From positions 593,501-657,500 of the forward strand of contig NC_132972.1 in NCBI RefSeq assembly GCF_047496725.1: a stretch of DNA of 64,000 nucleotides, given 5' to 3'. Shown here piece by piece: positions 28,827 through 41,110 of this stretch. The notes under the pieces were generated by a model. That model was not told where the DNA came from and searched no databases. It saw nothing but the letters and a program-made list of their open reading frames with translations. The stretch's first letter is position 1; the number at the start of each line of letters is the position of its first letter. The position numbers were made by a program, and so were the translations under genes. The stretch is from Anoplolepis gracilipes (Eukaryota > Arthropoda > Insecta > Hymenoptera > Formicidae).

Positions 28827-28867
28827 TCAGATGTGTCGCGTTGTAATAACCAACGCGACACATCTGA
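28827..28867. repeat. Perfect palindrome, 17-bp arms, 7-nt loop
   Basis: TCAGATGTGTCGCGTTG, loop TAATAAC, then CAACGCGACACATCTGA. The arms are exact and much GC-richer than the flanks. There is no T run after it and no neighbouring gene. Could be a tiny foldback element or a paired binding site. Confidence 0.9.
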
Positions 28868-31134
28868 TTATTAATTATTGCAACTTGATTATTTCATTAA
28901 AATCAAAAAAGATTGCTGAAAATAATGTTTGGTCACCCGGCTTGATTAACTCCGTCATTGATTTCCGTTGTATCAAGCATAAATAAATTGCCACGCTCTA
29001 CGCCTTGTATCGAATATCCGTCGTGCGAGCGCATATACATGTATAGACTGTATACATATTTCCATCCAGATTACGCCTGTGTACGCAAAGATTGATGGAC
29101 TTTTTCGTGACGTTTTCTTGGCAAAGGCATATCGATTCGTAGGCCGATCCCTCGCGCGCCGCTATCCTCATGCATTTATTCGCGTGTATTAAGACGGCCG
29201 TGTATGCGTGAAAATAAGCTCATTTATAACCAAATATTAATCGCGTGATGTGGGTTTTATTTCTGACTATTAATCATTTTTCGCATACAAATAAGCAAAA
29301 TAAAACATAAGCATTGCCTTTACGCGTGCTCTATTATATACGTTAATAGTTAAAATGTTTATGCTATAAATAGAAATAAATTTTTTTATAATTTGCAAAT
29401 GAAATTTTTCCATATGTCGTTAATACTGTAAATGTAATGTTATAAACTTGCGTTTATATTTTTTCATATTTCTTTTCATTCAAAACATAAGCAAACTATA
29501 ACAAATAAATTTGATATAGGTTAATTTAATATATTATTTTATTCATAAAGTTTGTAAAGCTTAGTTTTTTCTGAAAATTTTAGTCATTTATCAAATCTAA
29601 AATCAAGAGAAAAAATAAGCGAGAGTGAATTAGTGAATACATAACATAATTAACTCATTAGCTGAACATGTCTTACATAGCCGAAATGATCCAATAATTT
29701 ACATTTTTACTCGGTTAAATTTTCTATAAAGAGTCACGCTCCAATTCGAGATTACATTAAGTCTAAAAAAAAGAACTAGCAACTCGAGACGGCGCATATA
29801 GTCGAATCGCTGAACGAAATCATTACAAGAAAATCGGACGAATTTCTAAACATACGAGCGACAGAGAGAGAGAAAGAAAGAGAGAGAGAGAGAGAGAGAA
29901 AAAAATTGAGGTCCATAATATATTTTCCCAGCAATGTGGACAAATTGCATACAAACAATTCACTTGAGAAACTTACACTGCAATATAAATCTAGACATTT
30001 TTACATCTTTCATGGTTAATACATTTCAGTAAAATTTAATAAAAGTTCATTTCTTCTTCGACGATTTAATTTTGACATTAAATATCTTTTTTAATGAATA
30101 AACTTTATATAAAAATTATGTGAAATTATAAAGAGAGAGAGAGAGGGAGAGAATAAAATTCTCGTATCTATTTCTTTTATTTATTTGCATTTTTAAGCTC
30201 GTATTCACAGCCAAGAAAAAGATACGTACCTGGCATAATTTTATATGATTCTGTGCACAAAAAACCGTACAGAATACAATTTTCCTCTTTCCGTTTCATG
30301 ATTCTCTCGTATTATGTGATATTAGTTTTAAGCGTAGTTTTAAGAAATGCAACTCAGCATAGGATAGCGAAATAATAATTTATCAAAGCGCATACAGAGA
30401 TACACGCACAAGGCGCAAGCGGTTTAATGCAGACGAAACGAGAAGAGAAAGGAATAGTTGCGAGGTAGAAGAGGGGAGATGTGGAAGAAAACAGACAACG
30501 ACAGAGGAAGAGAAACCGGAAGCACGGCCGTGTGCGCGCTTACTTCATTCAGATCTAGCTTCGCCCTCTCGGTTTCTTCCTTGTCGAACCGCTTTTTTTT
30601 TTTTTTTTTTTTTTAATAGCATTCTGCAATTGTTGCTATTCAACGGTTTATTCTTCGTGCGCTTTATAATATCTCATGTAATTTTTCTCCGTACATTTTC
30701 ATCATCATTATCACTCTTCCTTCTTTAAACATCAGAAGCAATTCTCTCTCGCATCTCTCGAGTACCACTCGTGCATTTCCTCCGCTTCCGTCATTCGCTC
30801 GAACGAACAATGGAATGACGATATCGTAATGCACGCCAGAGGGTGATTAATAATTCCGCGGGCGGGTTAGCAGCTACGCCGAGCACGACATCCGAAACAT
30901 TTCCTGCGACGGCGCTTGCGATTACGCTCGTCGAACCCACGTAATACGTCGCGCTGCTCGTTCGTGCTATTCCGAGCTCTTTCGTGATTCGAGCCGGCGA
31001 ATCGGTCAGAGACATGCATCTTTTAATTCGCGATCGATCGTTGGATTTGTGCTTACCTTTGCAAACAAAAACCTTACTGCATTTTTGTCGCTTCGGAGGA
31101 ATAAAATTTAGAAAAAGAATAACATTTTTCAACG

Positions 31135-32636
31135 ATATGAAATATGTTTTTTTATGATAAAGGAAAAGATGTATGCGTTTGATAACAAAACGTAATTATC
31201 TCTCTCTCTTCTTTTTCTTCTTTTTTTTTGTGCAATATTTTTTAATTACCTTTTTACTATTTGAGTTTTTTTTTTACAACGCGCAAATCTTAGAAAAAAT
31301 TCCGTTCGACTGTACATTTAACACTCAAAAAAATGATCTTGAAACTTTGACAAGAAATTTCTAGGTGTAAAAAATTAACTGAAACAGATAAATTATTAGC
31401 AAATAATGTGATACTGGATATATTTTCCACTTAATCAATTTAAATGACAGAGACAGAATTTATATCTGTACTATTAGTGTAATTTAGACGGAAAATTTGT
31501 CTGCGATGCCTATTTTTAAGGCCTATTGTCAAGGACAATACATTTACATTTGTGATTAATATTTGGCAATGGGATCTAAATTTTCTAGAGATATTGCTAC
31601 ACGATAAACAACATTTTGTATTTTTGTTGAAATTTTCTTGTGTAGAAATTTTTAACATACTCTTATGTTAATATAACATACTGTCGTTATGTTATTTTAA
31701 CTTTTCTGCATTGAGTTAATATTCACCGTTTCTAAGAGTTAAAACAACAAGTAAATTTTACACTAATTCACATTTTTGTGTTAATTTTTTACATATTATT
31801 TGTGTTATTTGTTTACATATTTGCCTTCTGTTAAATTAACATTAAAATTAGAGTAGATAAATTGGGACACGAGAAATGTGTTAAATTTAACACAAAATTT
31901 TTTACCGTGTAAAATATTGCTGCTATAAATTCTATACGTGACAAATAATATTCTAACAAATACAAAAAGTAACGATAAATTTTAATTGAGACATCTAGAA
32001 ATCTATCTACATTAGTAAAATATTTTTTTGAATGCATGAAATATTTTTTATGGTAAAGGAAAAAATGTATGGGTTTGATAACAATATGTAATTATCTCTC
32101 TCATTCTTTTTTTTTTTTTTTTTTTTTTTTTTTTGTGCAATATTTTTTAATTACCTTTTTACTATTTGAGTTTTTTTTTACAACGCGCAAATCTCAGAAA
32201 AAATTACGTTCGACTATACATTTAATACTCAAAAAAATGATCTTACAACTTGAACAAAAATTTTCTAGGTGTAAAAAATTAACTGAAACAGATAAATTAT
32301 TAGCAAATACTATGATACTGGATATATTTTCCACTTAATCAATTTAAATGACACAGACAGAATTTATATATCTGTACTATTAGTGTAATTTAGGCGGAAA
32401 TTTTGTCTGTGATGCCTATTTTTAAGGCCTATTGTCAAGGACAGTTATACTTGTGATTAATATTTGACAATAGGATCTAAATTTTCTAGAGATATTGCTA
32501 AAATATCGCTGCTATAAATTCTATACGTGACAAACAATAAAACATGTCTAATTCTAACAGATAGAAAAAGTAGCGATAAATTTTAATTGAGACATCTAGA
32601 AATCTATCTAGGTTAGCAAAATATTTTTTTGAGTGA
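31135..32636. repeat. Tandem direct duplication, ~600-bp unit, two copies
   Basis: Copy 1 (about 31135-32033) and copy 2 (about 32034-32636) match along their length, for example CAACGCGCAAATCT, AACTGAAACAGATAAATTAT and TTTTAAGGCCTATTGTCAAG. They abut directly, head to tail. Copy 1 is longer because it carries the 310-bp insertion at 31600-31909. Each copy has a T tract of different length near its start. Both contain short Phe-rich ORFs that are low-complexity translations. Confidence 0.85.
31600..31909. mobile_element. 310-bp MITE with TA target-site duplication
   Basis: Inserted in copy 1 of the tandem duplication. It begins CACGATAAACAACATTTTG and ends CAAAATTTTTTACCGTG, so the ends are imperfect inverted repeats of about 20 bp. 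It is flanked by TA on both sides (31598-31599 and 31910-31911). Copy 2 shows the unoccupied sequence GCTAAAATAT with a single TA at 32499-32500. It has no coding capacity, so it would need a transposase in trans. The TA duplication points to the Tc1/mariner superfamily. Confidence 0.85.
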
Positions 32637-34812
32637 AAGATTTTACGTTACAACAAGAATGTATACATTTCGGTGCTTTACAAGTTAAACAGTTGGTTTA
32701 CGATTTAGTTGCACTTGGCAACAACATCAACCGTCATTAAATTCTATCTTTATTATCTAACGTTACTCGAGCAATTAGCGGCATATAATTATAATAATTA
32801 CGTTTAATTGCAATTGAAGTATGTGGGTTTTATAAATGAATATACTTGAAGCGGTCACGCCTCGGACAAGCGGAATCGTAAATTTACGGTTGGAATACAA
32901 CCGGGCGGAAACGACGCAAGCATCAGGTGCGAATGGACCCACCTGCTCGACGCGTTGACCCCTCGTTTTATATCCATCCCGTTTTTCGCGCCCTTGCTAT
33001 AGGAAGTGAATGCAGTCTTTTGACTGCAAATATTGAATGTAAAATATAGGTAGGATAAATAATTTAAAGCCATCACGTTGCTATTAATGTAAAAAGATAT
33101 CGAGCTAATCGAACTTTCTCGTACGGTCTGAAGCACTTTGATAAATTTACGCGCGATAAATTACAGGGCAAAACACATCTAACAGAGACGCTCGGTGAAC
33201 GTATGTTGCAATACTTCCGTAATATACACAATATTATTCTACTTTCCTTACTTTCCACTAATCTGAAAGCAAACTGGGAGATACGCAGAAATTTTCAAGT
33301 TGTGAAAATTGAAAGATACATATATTCCTACAATGATTAAATTGGACACATTGTAGGTATTAAATTTACATTTAATCGATAGTATCCTACTAGATCTTAT
33401 CAGTCACCGGTATCGGTACTAACGTCAATTAACATTAATCTTCGCAACGTTTCACCTTCCACTGCCGTCTAACATTATAATAATCATTATTGTCATCGCA
33501 CAAACACGTGTTTTTAAAACGAAGCTCGCTATAGTTTAAAAAAATCAATACGCGATCTGCAAAATATGATAGTAAAAATAATATTTACATAAAGTAAAAC
33601 AATCAATTTTTATTGTAAAAAGAACAAAACACGGGGCGCGTTAGCTGAGCTAAAAAACGATAACGCCTTTGGCATCACAGTTTGCTAACAAAAAAAGTCA
33701 AATAAATAACAATACCACAATAGCTGCGGGCAGATATATCGATACCGGAAATGTGAAGCTGTGAAGCAAAAAGGAAAAGAGACGGTTATGGAGATGCGAG
33801 ACTTCATTTGCACTTCTAAACGTCTATACGTTACACTCAACATCGTTGATATGTAAATGAGAAGTGAAACAAATATACATCTACAACAATATCAAATCTT
33901 ACACTTACTAATTCGTCTCTGCCTATATTTGCGTATAATAATAAATAAAAACATATAAATCAGAGTAAATAATACCAAATTAAAAAAATTTTAATTTAAA
34001 AAATTTAATTAATTAATTTTAAAAAATATATCTCAATATTCTATATAATTTAATTTATTATAATATTTAAAAATCTTGAAATATCTGAAAATATCTATGG
34101 AATATCTGGGGAAAGAGCCCCAAAATTAAAGTTCCGACTACGTCGCTGCAATAGCGATTAGTTGGAATCTTTGAATAGATATTGTCCCACTACACCCCCG
34201 CCATTCGCTGTATCTCTCACTTGCTGTCATTCTTTTCTCGTTTCCCCGTCGATTCAAATTACCTCCGCAGTAACACCGATTCTACCTGCTGACGTCATTT
34301 CCCATTTCCGGATGCCGCCTATACGAGGTCATATAGCATTAATGCGATCAGTTTGTAGCCAATAAAATCGATTGCTGTCAATTGCTAACGTATCCTTTTC
34401 TATAATTTTGCGTACAGAAATTCCTATGTATATATACTTCTCTTATATATATAGTTATATAAATATGAAATTATAGAATTTAATTAATTAATAGACAGCA
34501 TATTAATTAAGAATTATGCATATAATATGTAATATGTAAGATGAGATTTAAAAAATTAAATCGTTGCTACTTCTCATTGATAATTTATAATATTTCTCAA
34601 TATTTTTGTCTCTCAACTTTACTACATATGTTATCATTTTCTTGAAATATTTAGATGAATAAAAATATCGATAAATACAGGCAGGTTTTATGGATTCTCT
34701 CAGTATCGACTTCGGGACGAGCGAATAGATGATTCGGCGAATCGCATGCCAACTATCCCGGAAAAGCGGCGACCGCGGTCTTTCCGAAGCGATTAATCGC
34801 CGCTTTTCTTAC

Positions 34813-35387
34813 CTCAGGCAATACCGCAGCAATCTGATTTCGCGCGTGCACGCACGCACGCAGGCACGCGGGTCGCGGACGCAGGTGTGAGTGGATAGTG
34901 TTGGTATAACGATGGGTGCACGCGGACGCGTGCACGTGTGCACGGCCGGACTACCGTGATCCATAATGATGACCGGGTGGTGGTGGTGGTGGTGGTGGTG
35001 GTGGTGGTGGTGGGTCTTGTGTACACGTGGGGCTGGCATGGCAACGGGGTCGATAAATACCCCGGCACGGCACCGACTTCCGATTTCATCGTCGGCGCTA
35101 CCCGGCTCCCGGCTCGTCGTAACGCGCGCCGGCATTCCTTCCATCCGCGTACCCTGTGTGCCCTGTAATTCGGTCCCTAACTTGGCATTAACGCCCCACG
35201 TTTCTTCGCAACACTCCAACCTCGCCCCCTCTCCGCCTTCCTGCAACCCCCTGTCTACTATCGTGTTTATTTCGAAACCATGGCGATCCGCTATCCAACC
35301 ACCTCGCCTCGTCGGCGAGCTTGCGCGATCTTCTTCTTCGTCTAACAACGCTCCTGCGCTACTCGCAAGTGATGGATCGATTGTCAT
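34813..35387 (-). CDS. Candidate N-terminal exon with polyhistidine tract
   Basis: An ATG at 35387 (minus) opens a 192-codon frame running to a strong donor, CTGAG|GTAAGA, at 34813. It begins MTIDPSLASSAGALLDEEED, has 12 consecutive His encoded by a pure CAC repeat, and ends ...EIRLLRYCL plus AG. The phase-2 end fits the acceptor of the exon at 11103: AG+G makes Arg, giving RLLRYCLRYLEEMGLVE, a plausible continuous helix. Against it, the island is GC-rich, the opposite strand is also open for 150 codons, and the N-terminal composition is unremarkable. It may instead be an untranslated exon or promoter island. Confidence 0.27.
34976..35013. repeat. (TGG)n / (CCA)n triplet repeat
   Basis: About 12 perfect triplets. 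On the minus strand, in the candidate exon frame, they encode 12 His; on the plus strand they read as a Trp run, which is implausible as protein. Confidence 0.95.
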
Positions 35388-35465
35388 CGAGGACTCCTTA
35401 CGGGGAAATCTCGCGTAATATTATTGTATCGTCGTTGCATTCCGCTGCTGTAATTTCTCAACGAA

Positions 35466-35691
35466 CGAAACACATATCTTCAATTTAAGTATTATTTTTT
35501 TATACTGGTTGTGAGAAGAAAGCTATGAACGAGCTCGGTTATTGTAGAAAATTTGATCGACGAATAAAAATACGAAACACATATCTTTAATTTAAGCAGT
35601 ATTATTTTTTTTTTCCATGATACTGATTGTGAGAAGAAAGCTATTATTGACAGCTTGATCATTGCGGAAAATTTGATCGATAAATTAAAAT
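35466..35691. repeat. Diverged tandem duplication, ~110-bp unit
   Basis: Units at about 35466-35573 and 35574-35691 share GAAACACATATCTT, TTGTGAGAAGAAAGCTAT and GAAAATTTGATCGA in order, with T-tract length and local sequence differences. Confidence 0.8.
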
Positions 35692-35906
35692 ACTTAGCAA
35701 TTTACGTAACGTTCGAAATATCATCGTAATTTAACGCAAAAAATATATTCACCTTGAAAAACTACGTCATTATATCTGTAAACCTATGACCTATGACGTG
35801 TGCAATTTTTGCCGGATCAATATATCGCTAAAAGTTAAAACACCCTCTAATTTTTACTGACGAGACTTTACTTTTCATCTAAAAAAAAATATAACAAGTC
35901 GCTCAG

Positions 35907-35938
<32 letters not shown>

Positions 35939-36485
35939 ATTTACCGTATCATTTTTTCGTAAATTTGCTCGGAACCAGCAACAAGCCCGAGCAGACTCCG
36001 AAAAAGAAGTTCCGCGCCGGTGTTGCCCGCTACAACAAGCCCCGCATTTACAACCTGTCGCGATAGGCTCCTTATCTACGGCAGGTGCACGTCTCCGAGA
36101 AAATGTGGGCGCCGATGCGCACCACGAAACTGCATTCAACGCTATGATAAACCGTCCCTTTTTCCTTTTAATCGGACACCGCATACGTTTCTGCCCGTGC
36201 CAAGCGACCCGTGCGGGCAACATCCGATACCTCGACCTCGATAACTTTAATCCCACACATGGCGTTCTAAGGACAAAGTCGGAGAGATATCGCAATTTCG
36301 TATGACGTCATAGTGCTACAATTTTAAACGACAAACTGCGCGAAAAGTCTCAAACCGGCACATTTATATTTTCATTGACTTCAATCGCAGTTATGTAAAT
36401 ATATATAATAATGTAAATAAACATTTTTAATTGTCACGAAATTTTGACCGAATCTTAAGTATTATGTTTTAAAGTAATAAATCTG

Positions 36486-36516
<31 letters not shown>

Positions 36517-39500
36517 AGTACTTAAAATATTTTTGTATCATATATGCATGTATATCCTGTATATGTATATATTTATATATGTAAATTCCGTTTTTCTAAT
36601 GGATGGGAAATTGCCTGATAAATTCGAAGGTACATACAGAAGTACAATTTATACATAAAAAAATTTTATATCATTTTATTTTATTGCTTTGTATTTCTGC
36701 AACACCTCAAAAGGGAAAAAAAATACAATCGTTTAATCTTACTCGCAGATTATATCGGCGCTTTATTGCAGAAAACATTTGTTCACGACATGGAAATTGT
36801 TATCGTCGTTGCGAATCGTTTTGCGACAGTTCTATTTTAACGCTCTGCAATCGATACAATCACACAAACCAAACATCTCGATACAATTGTCTGCAATAAG
36901 GTTACCGCAAAATTATGTAAAATTAATTCCTGGCACTCCACAGTTAAAGGTACGCTTCTTTGTAAATCAATGAGTCTCGATAGCTAAGGGACAAAAATTA
37001 ATTCTCAGTTTGTGAAATCGATTCGATTCCTTGACTCGAGAATTCTACGGAACAATAGCGATCTAAATCGCAATACCAGACCACCAGAGTAGTTTAATCC
37101 GAATCGTCGATAATCTGCTTTTCCAGAAAAAAAAAAAAAACGCTTCGCTATTGTCGAGTAATTTATTGGTCATCAAGAAAGCCGATGAGAAAGGATTTTG
37201 TTCGCTCTGTATCGTTTGTTTTTAATCGGCCACATTGGTAGCGGGAGCAATAACTGCAGCGGCGGAAGCAGCTGCAACCGCGACGACTCCACTGGAGTGC
37301 ATCTACTTTCACTGGGCAGACATAGGACACGCTCGAGAGACTCTAACTAGTGATCCATAGCATCTGGTGATACTCATTATAGATCGTCGATCGCTTCGCT
37401 TGTAATTCCATCTCGCAATGACGAAACATGAATCTCGAAGAATTTATGAAATCAGTTTTTCGCACTACAACCTGCGCGATCGCTAATGTCGTTCCGCTTC
37501 AGAAAATACACGAAAACTTTTTGGTAAACAGATAGCACGTATTTAATTACAATAAATCCGACGAAAATAATGTCGCAACGATGGGGGAATTAAGATATAT
37601 TCAAAGCGATGTTCTCCGATGGTTTGGTATTCAGCAAGTGATGGCATTGGATGATCCACGATTACACATTGCACATCTGTGAATTCTTCCAGTGCCAAGA
37701 CCCGCCAGAACCCGTGAGTAACGTCGATTTACCTCGTTGATCGATCACTGTCTCAATATGATCCCTCGATATATTAAGCCTTAATTTAAATATCATCGTT
37801 ACAAATTAACGACTTGCTTTGTATACAGCATACAATATTTTACCAAGAAGTCAAATATTTGAAAAACAGTACAACCATTGTAATCCGTGGCCTACTTAAC
37901 ATAACGTCGTTTCGGTGAAGCAATACCCGCTATGCAGAGGAAACGAACGTACATAAACGGGAGAGGAAGAGAAAGAGCGGGCAAGGTCTCGCGATGACCA
38001 TTTTTGGCATGACCGATGTTTCTTACGTAACGTTACAGATTCGCGAAACATGCACGTTTCAATTACCTTGTCGTTCAAAAGCAGAAAAACCTTGTCTTCT
38101 TATTCAAGATATAAAATATATACTATGTACTTTTAATATAAAATGTGTTACATCAAACATATTTTGTTGATTTTCAAAATTATTATTTTTAAATTAAAAG
38201 AAGAAACTCTTGACTGAAATCATTGATTTTTCATTTTTACTCCAGTATTATTGTCTTACAAATATGGAAAAATATAACACAAAAGAAAGTTTTTGAGCGT
38301 TTAAATAAATATTGAGGATAATAAAAAATGTCTAAACAAAATTAAGCACATTTGTATACGTCAGCAATGTCGCAACGTTAAACACATCGATTACATAAGT
38401 ATTAGGCTGTGAGCATTCGATCGTAACAATACCAGCAAGGCCGTTTCCGAGCGTAGCTAGTACATAAATACTATATACACAATTACGAAATGTTCACTTT
38501 TTTTCCCCCGATAGGATAACAGATCCGAATAAGGACGATATTGTTAAATGTAACTGCCAATCAAATAAATTGCGAGTTTTTTTTTATCGTGACTTAATCG
38601 ATTCTTTCCTCACTTTGTGACGTCAAACGAAAACACTATAAGAGAGGGGTCTTATTGCATTATTATCCATTACCCATTCTATAGAAACTGGTTTCCCGCA
38701 ACGTACTTTCCATTTCGCTACCAGTGACAGTGACACGACACGTGTTTCGCACGTGGAGTCTCGTTACTCGGACTCAGAAATTAGGAAACAAGTGAATTTC
38801 GCGCCAAAATCTACTCTCAATGTTATTTATAGAAAAATACAAGCTTCGTGACAGATTTCTATTGTTCAAAAATAAAATAAAACAATATTATAAAACAATA
38901 TTGTATATTTATAGCTTAAAAATTTAATTATGTTAATTTAAATTTTTGGAATTAAAAATACAATGCGAGAAAATTATCCTAAGAAAAAGCAAAACACAAA
39001 AATGACAACAAACTTATAATTCATGACATTGATTTCGCAAGAAAATAGAATACAAATAGGAGTAAAGTACAAAAGAAAACTTCTCCAGTGTTGACCCTGT
39101 GTTTATCTAAAGATCGATAACGTTTAAGAAAAGTAGAACAACAATCACGTTGGAACGATTGAATCTAAATTTTATGTACGGGAACATTCGCTTCGAGCGA
39201 TCAAATACGATTTACAAGTCTGTTGCAAGAACAAAATCGACCGTTACTAGAAGCAAGACCTATCAAAACGAAACAATTCTCTTTACTTTCTGAATGACGC
39301 TACGATTCTCAATGTCCGTCCACCACGTGTCTGCGTATCATACGTGCCACCCCTCTTCCGTCACGCGCTCGTGACGCTTTACTTACATGCATAACTAAAT
39401 GCGACATACGTAAAATTTACTGGATGCGCGCTAGTCGTGTAACCGAAAACTTAATTTCTCGAAAATTTTCTAACTCGCTTGTTAAAGAATAGCAAATTAA

Positions 39501-40395
39501 ATTGTCAATTTTATCTTGTGACGATGAAAAATATTTATATTCTTTTATGATCATTTTTTCGAAATTTCTCTCACCGAGAATCTTCCGAACAGTTAAAATT
39601 ATACTTATTGTGAGCGAGAGATATTATAATACTCAAATTCAATTTTATGAAACTAATAATAGGAATATAGATTGATCGTATTTAGCGATCGCTCAACTAA
39701 TGAATGCAACGAATGTTACCCACGAACAGTGGCTGCGAATCTTTTTTTTTCCCACGTATAGGGTCAGAAAGGAAATGGATATTCTTCACACGTACCGCAA
39801 AATGGTCCTTTCATGTTTCACGAAACAATGTAAAAACCCGTTACATTTTTCTGAACGCAAGAATTCTCGTGTGAAGATTAATTTTGCCAATGCTGCCAAT
39901 ATTAAATTGCGCTAAATAAGATTGTCTTTTAAAATAAATCGCGTCGTTTCGATATAATAATTTTATCAAACTTGCGCGATAAAAAAAAACAGACCAATAA
40001 TCCCAAGAATTCTGTCGTCAACAGAGTCAGACAAGTTTCTGTAAAAAGATGAGGTTTGATGGGCGCCATGAAATTTTGAATTCCAAATCTTCAATATTAA
40101 ATATCAATTTTAAGACTCGAGAGTGTCTTTCCATTCCTTTCATTAATTTCGTTAATTTCATGATTTCTTGATAGTCGTAAAATCGCAAATTAATAAATTT
40201 AATTTATCAATAAGATTAAAAGTCACTTTCTAGTATCTCAATATGTCTCACTCTATTAAAAAAAAAAAAAAAAAAAAAAAAAATTCTATACAAAAATATT
40301 CAAATCTTTTGGAGCAACAAGTTTTGGGTGTATTAAAGATTTGAAATTCAATATATCACAGAATAAAGGAAATTGCTTGAAATTCACCTATCTTA
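35692..40395. other. Noncoding stretch
   Basis: It contains a (CT)n run at about 35909-35931, a GC-richer patch at 36000-36300 with overlapping ORFs on both strands, a T tract at about 36488-36512 and an A tract at about 40259-40282. A small Ala-rich open segment at about 37230-37360 has no supporting splice sites. No gene was recognised. Confidence 0.4.
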
Positions 40396-41110
40396 CGCAA
40401 GGGTTGAACACTCTGGGGCAATAATACCTCGACTATAAACGATATACGAACACGACTATACGAATACGACAACGCACGGCGCACGGATCGAGCGCGGCGC
40501 GCATACTGACAATGAGCACGAAAAAGCGCGTGTGGTTCCGCTGTTGCGCCCTCCCTCCGCTACGTCGTGCGGGCCCCAATGACGCCGAGACCGAGAGACT
40601 CTCTCGGTTCTCGGTTCTCGGTTCTCGGTTTCCGTCCGATTCCACGGAAACAACGTACGACACTGACGAAACAGGCTCTCTTTCCGACCGACAGGCGCTT
40701 CCTCTTCCCTCCGCGACTCGCCGCGCCGCCTCGTTCCTCCCCGTAGTATCGGTCTGCCACCGCTGTCCAAGTCCGCCACAGCCGTCCACCAGGTCTCTGC
40801 CGCCCCCTCGTTCTCTCTCGTCCATCTGCGACCGCGACTTTCGGCCGCCGTCGACCGGCCGAGACTGACGACGGGGCGGCTGCATGCGGGGGTGCTCGTT
40901 CGCCGCGCGCGACTGCGCTCCCTTTTTCGAGGCGTCCTCCCTCAACTCCCTCCCCTGCGGCGCGGTCAGGAAGGGTTGCGCCGTTGTTAAACTCCAACCG
41001 ATATCATCCCCCCTACACCTCCTTTTCCCCACCGACGATATGGTCGGAGAATTTGATTTCGGAAGAGACATTCTTACCACGCGCCAGTGTTCTGCCATTC
41101 TTACGGCAAG
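40396..41110 (-). promoter_or_regulatory. GC-rich island, candidate minus-strand promoter and first exon
   Basis: This ~0.7-kb CpG-rich island stands in AT-rich DNA. On the minus strand an initiator-like TTGTCAGTATG lies near 40513. A GC-rich leader follows and a donor-like TTGC|GTAAGATAG near 40396. All frames tend to be open, including a 221-codon minus frame from 41098, as expected of GC-rich DNA without selection. It also has a four-fold TCTCGGT-type repeat at about 40598-40632. It could serve the coiled-coil gene to the left. Confidence 0.33.

Noticed and set aside
34966..35418. 150-codon plus-strand ORF with 12 tryptophans
   Set aside because: The Trp run is the triplet repeat read on the wrong strand, and the rest shows no family resemblance or splice context.
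36005..36305. Overlapping ORFs on both strands (up to 130 codons)
   Set aside because: No recognisable protein; the minus frame ends in Arg-Glu repeats translated from a (CT)n run.
40433..41098. 221-codon minus-strand ORF
   Set aside because: Several overlapping frames on both strands are open in this GC-rich island and the protein is Arg/Gly-rich without motifs, so it was treated as a promoter or untranslated exon.
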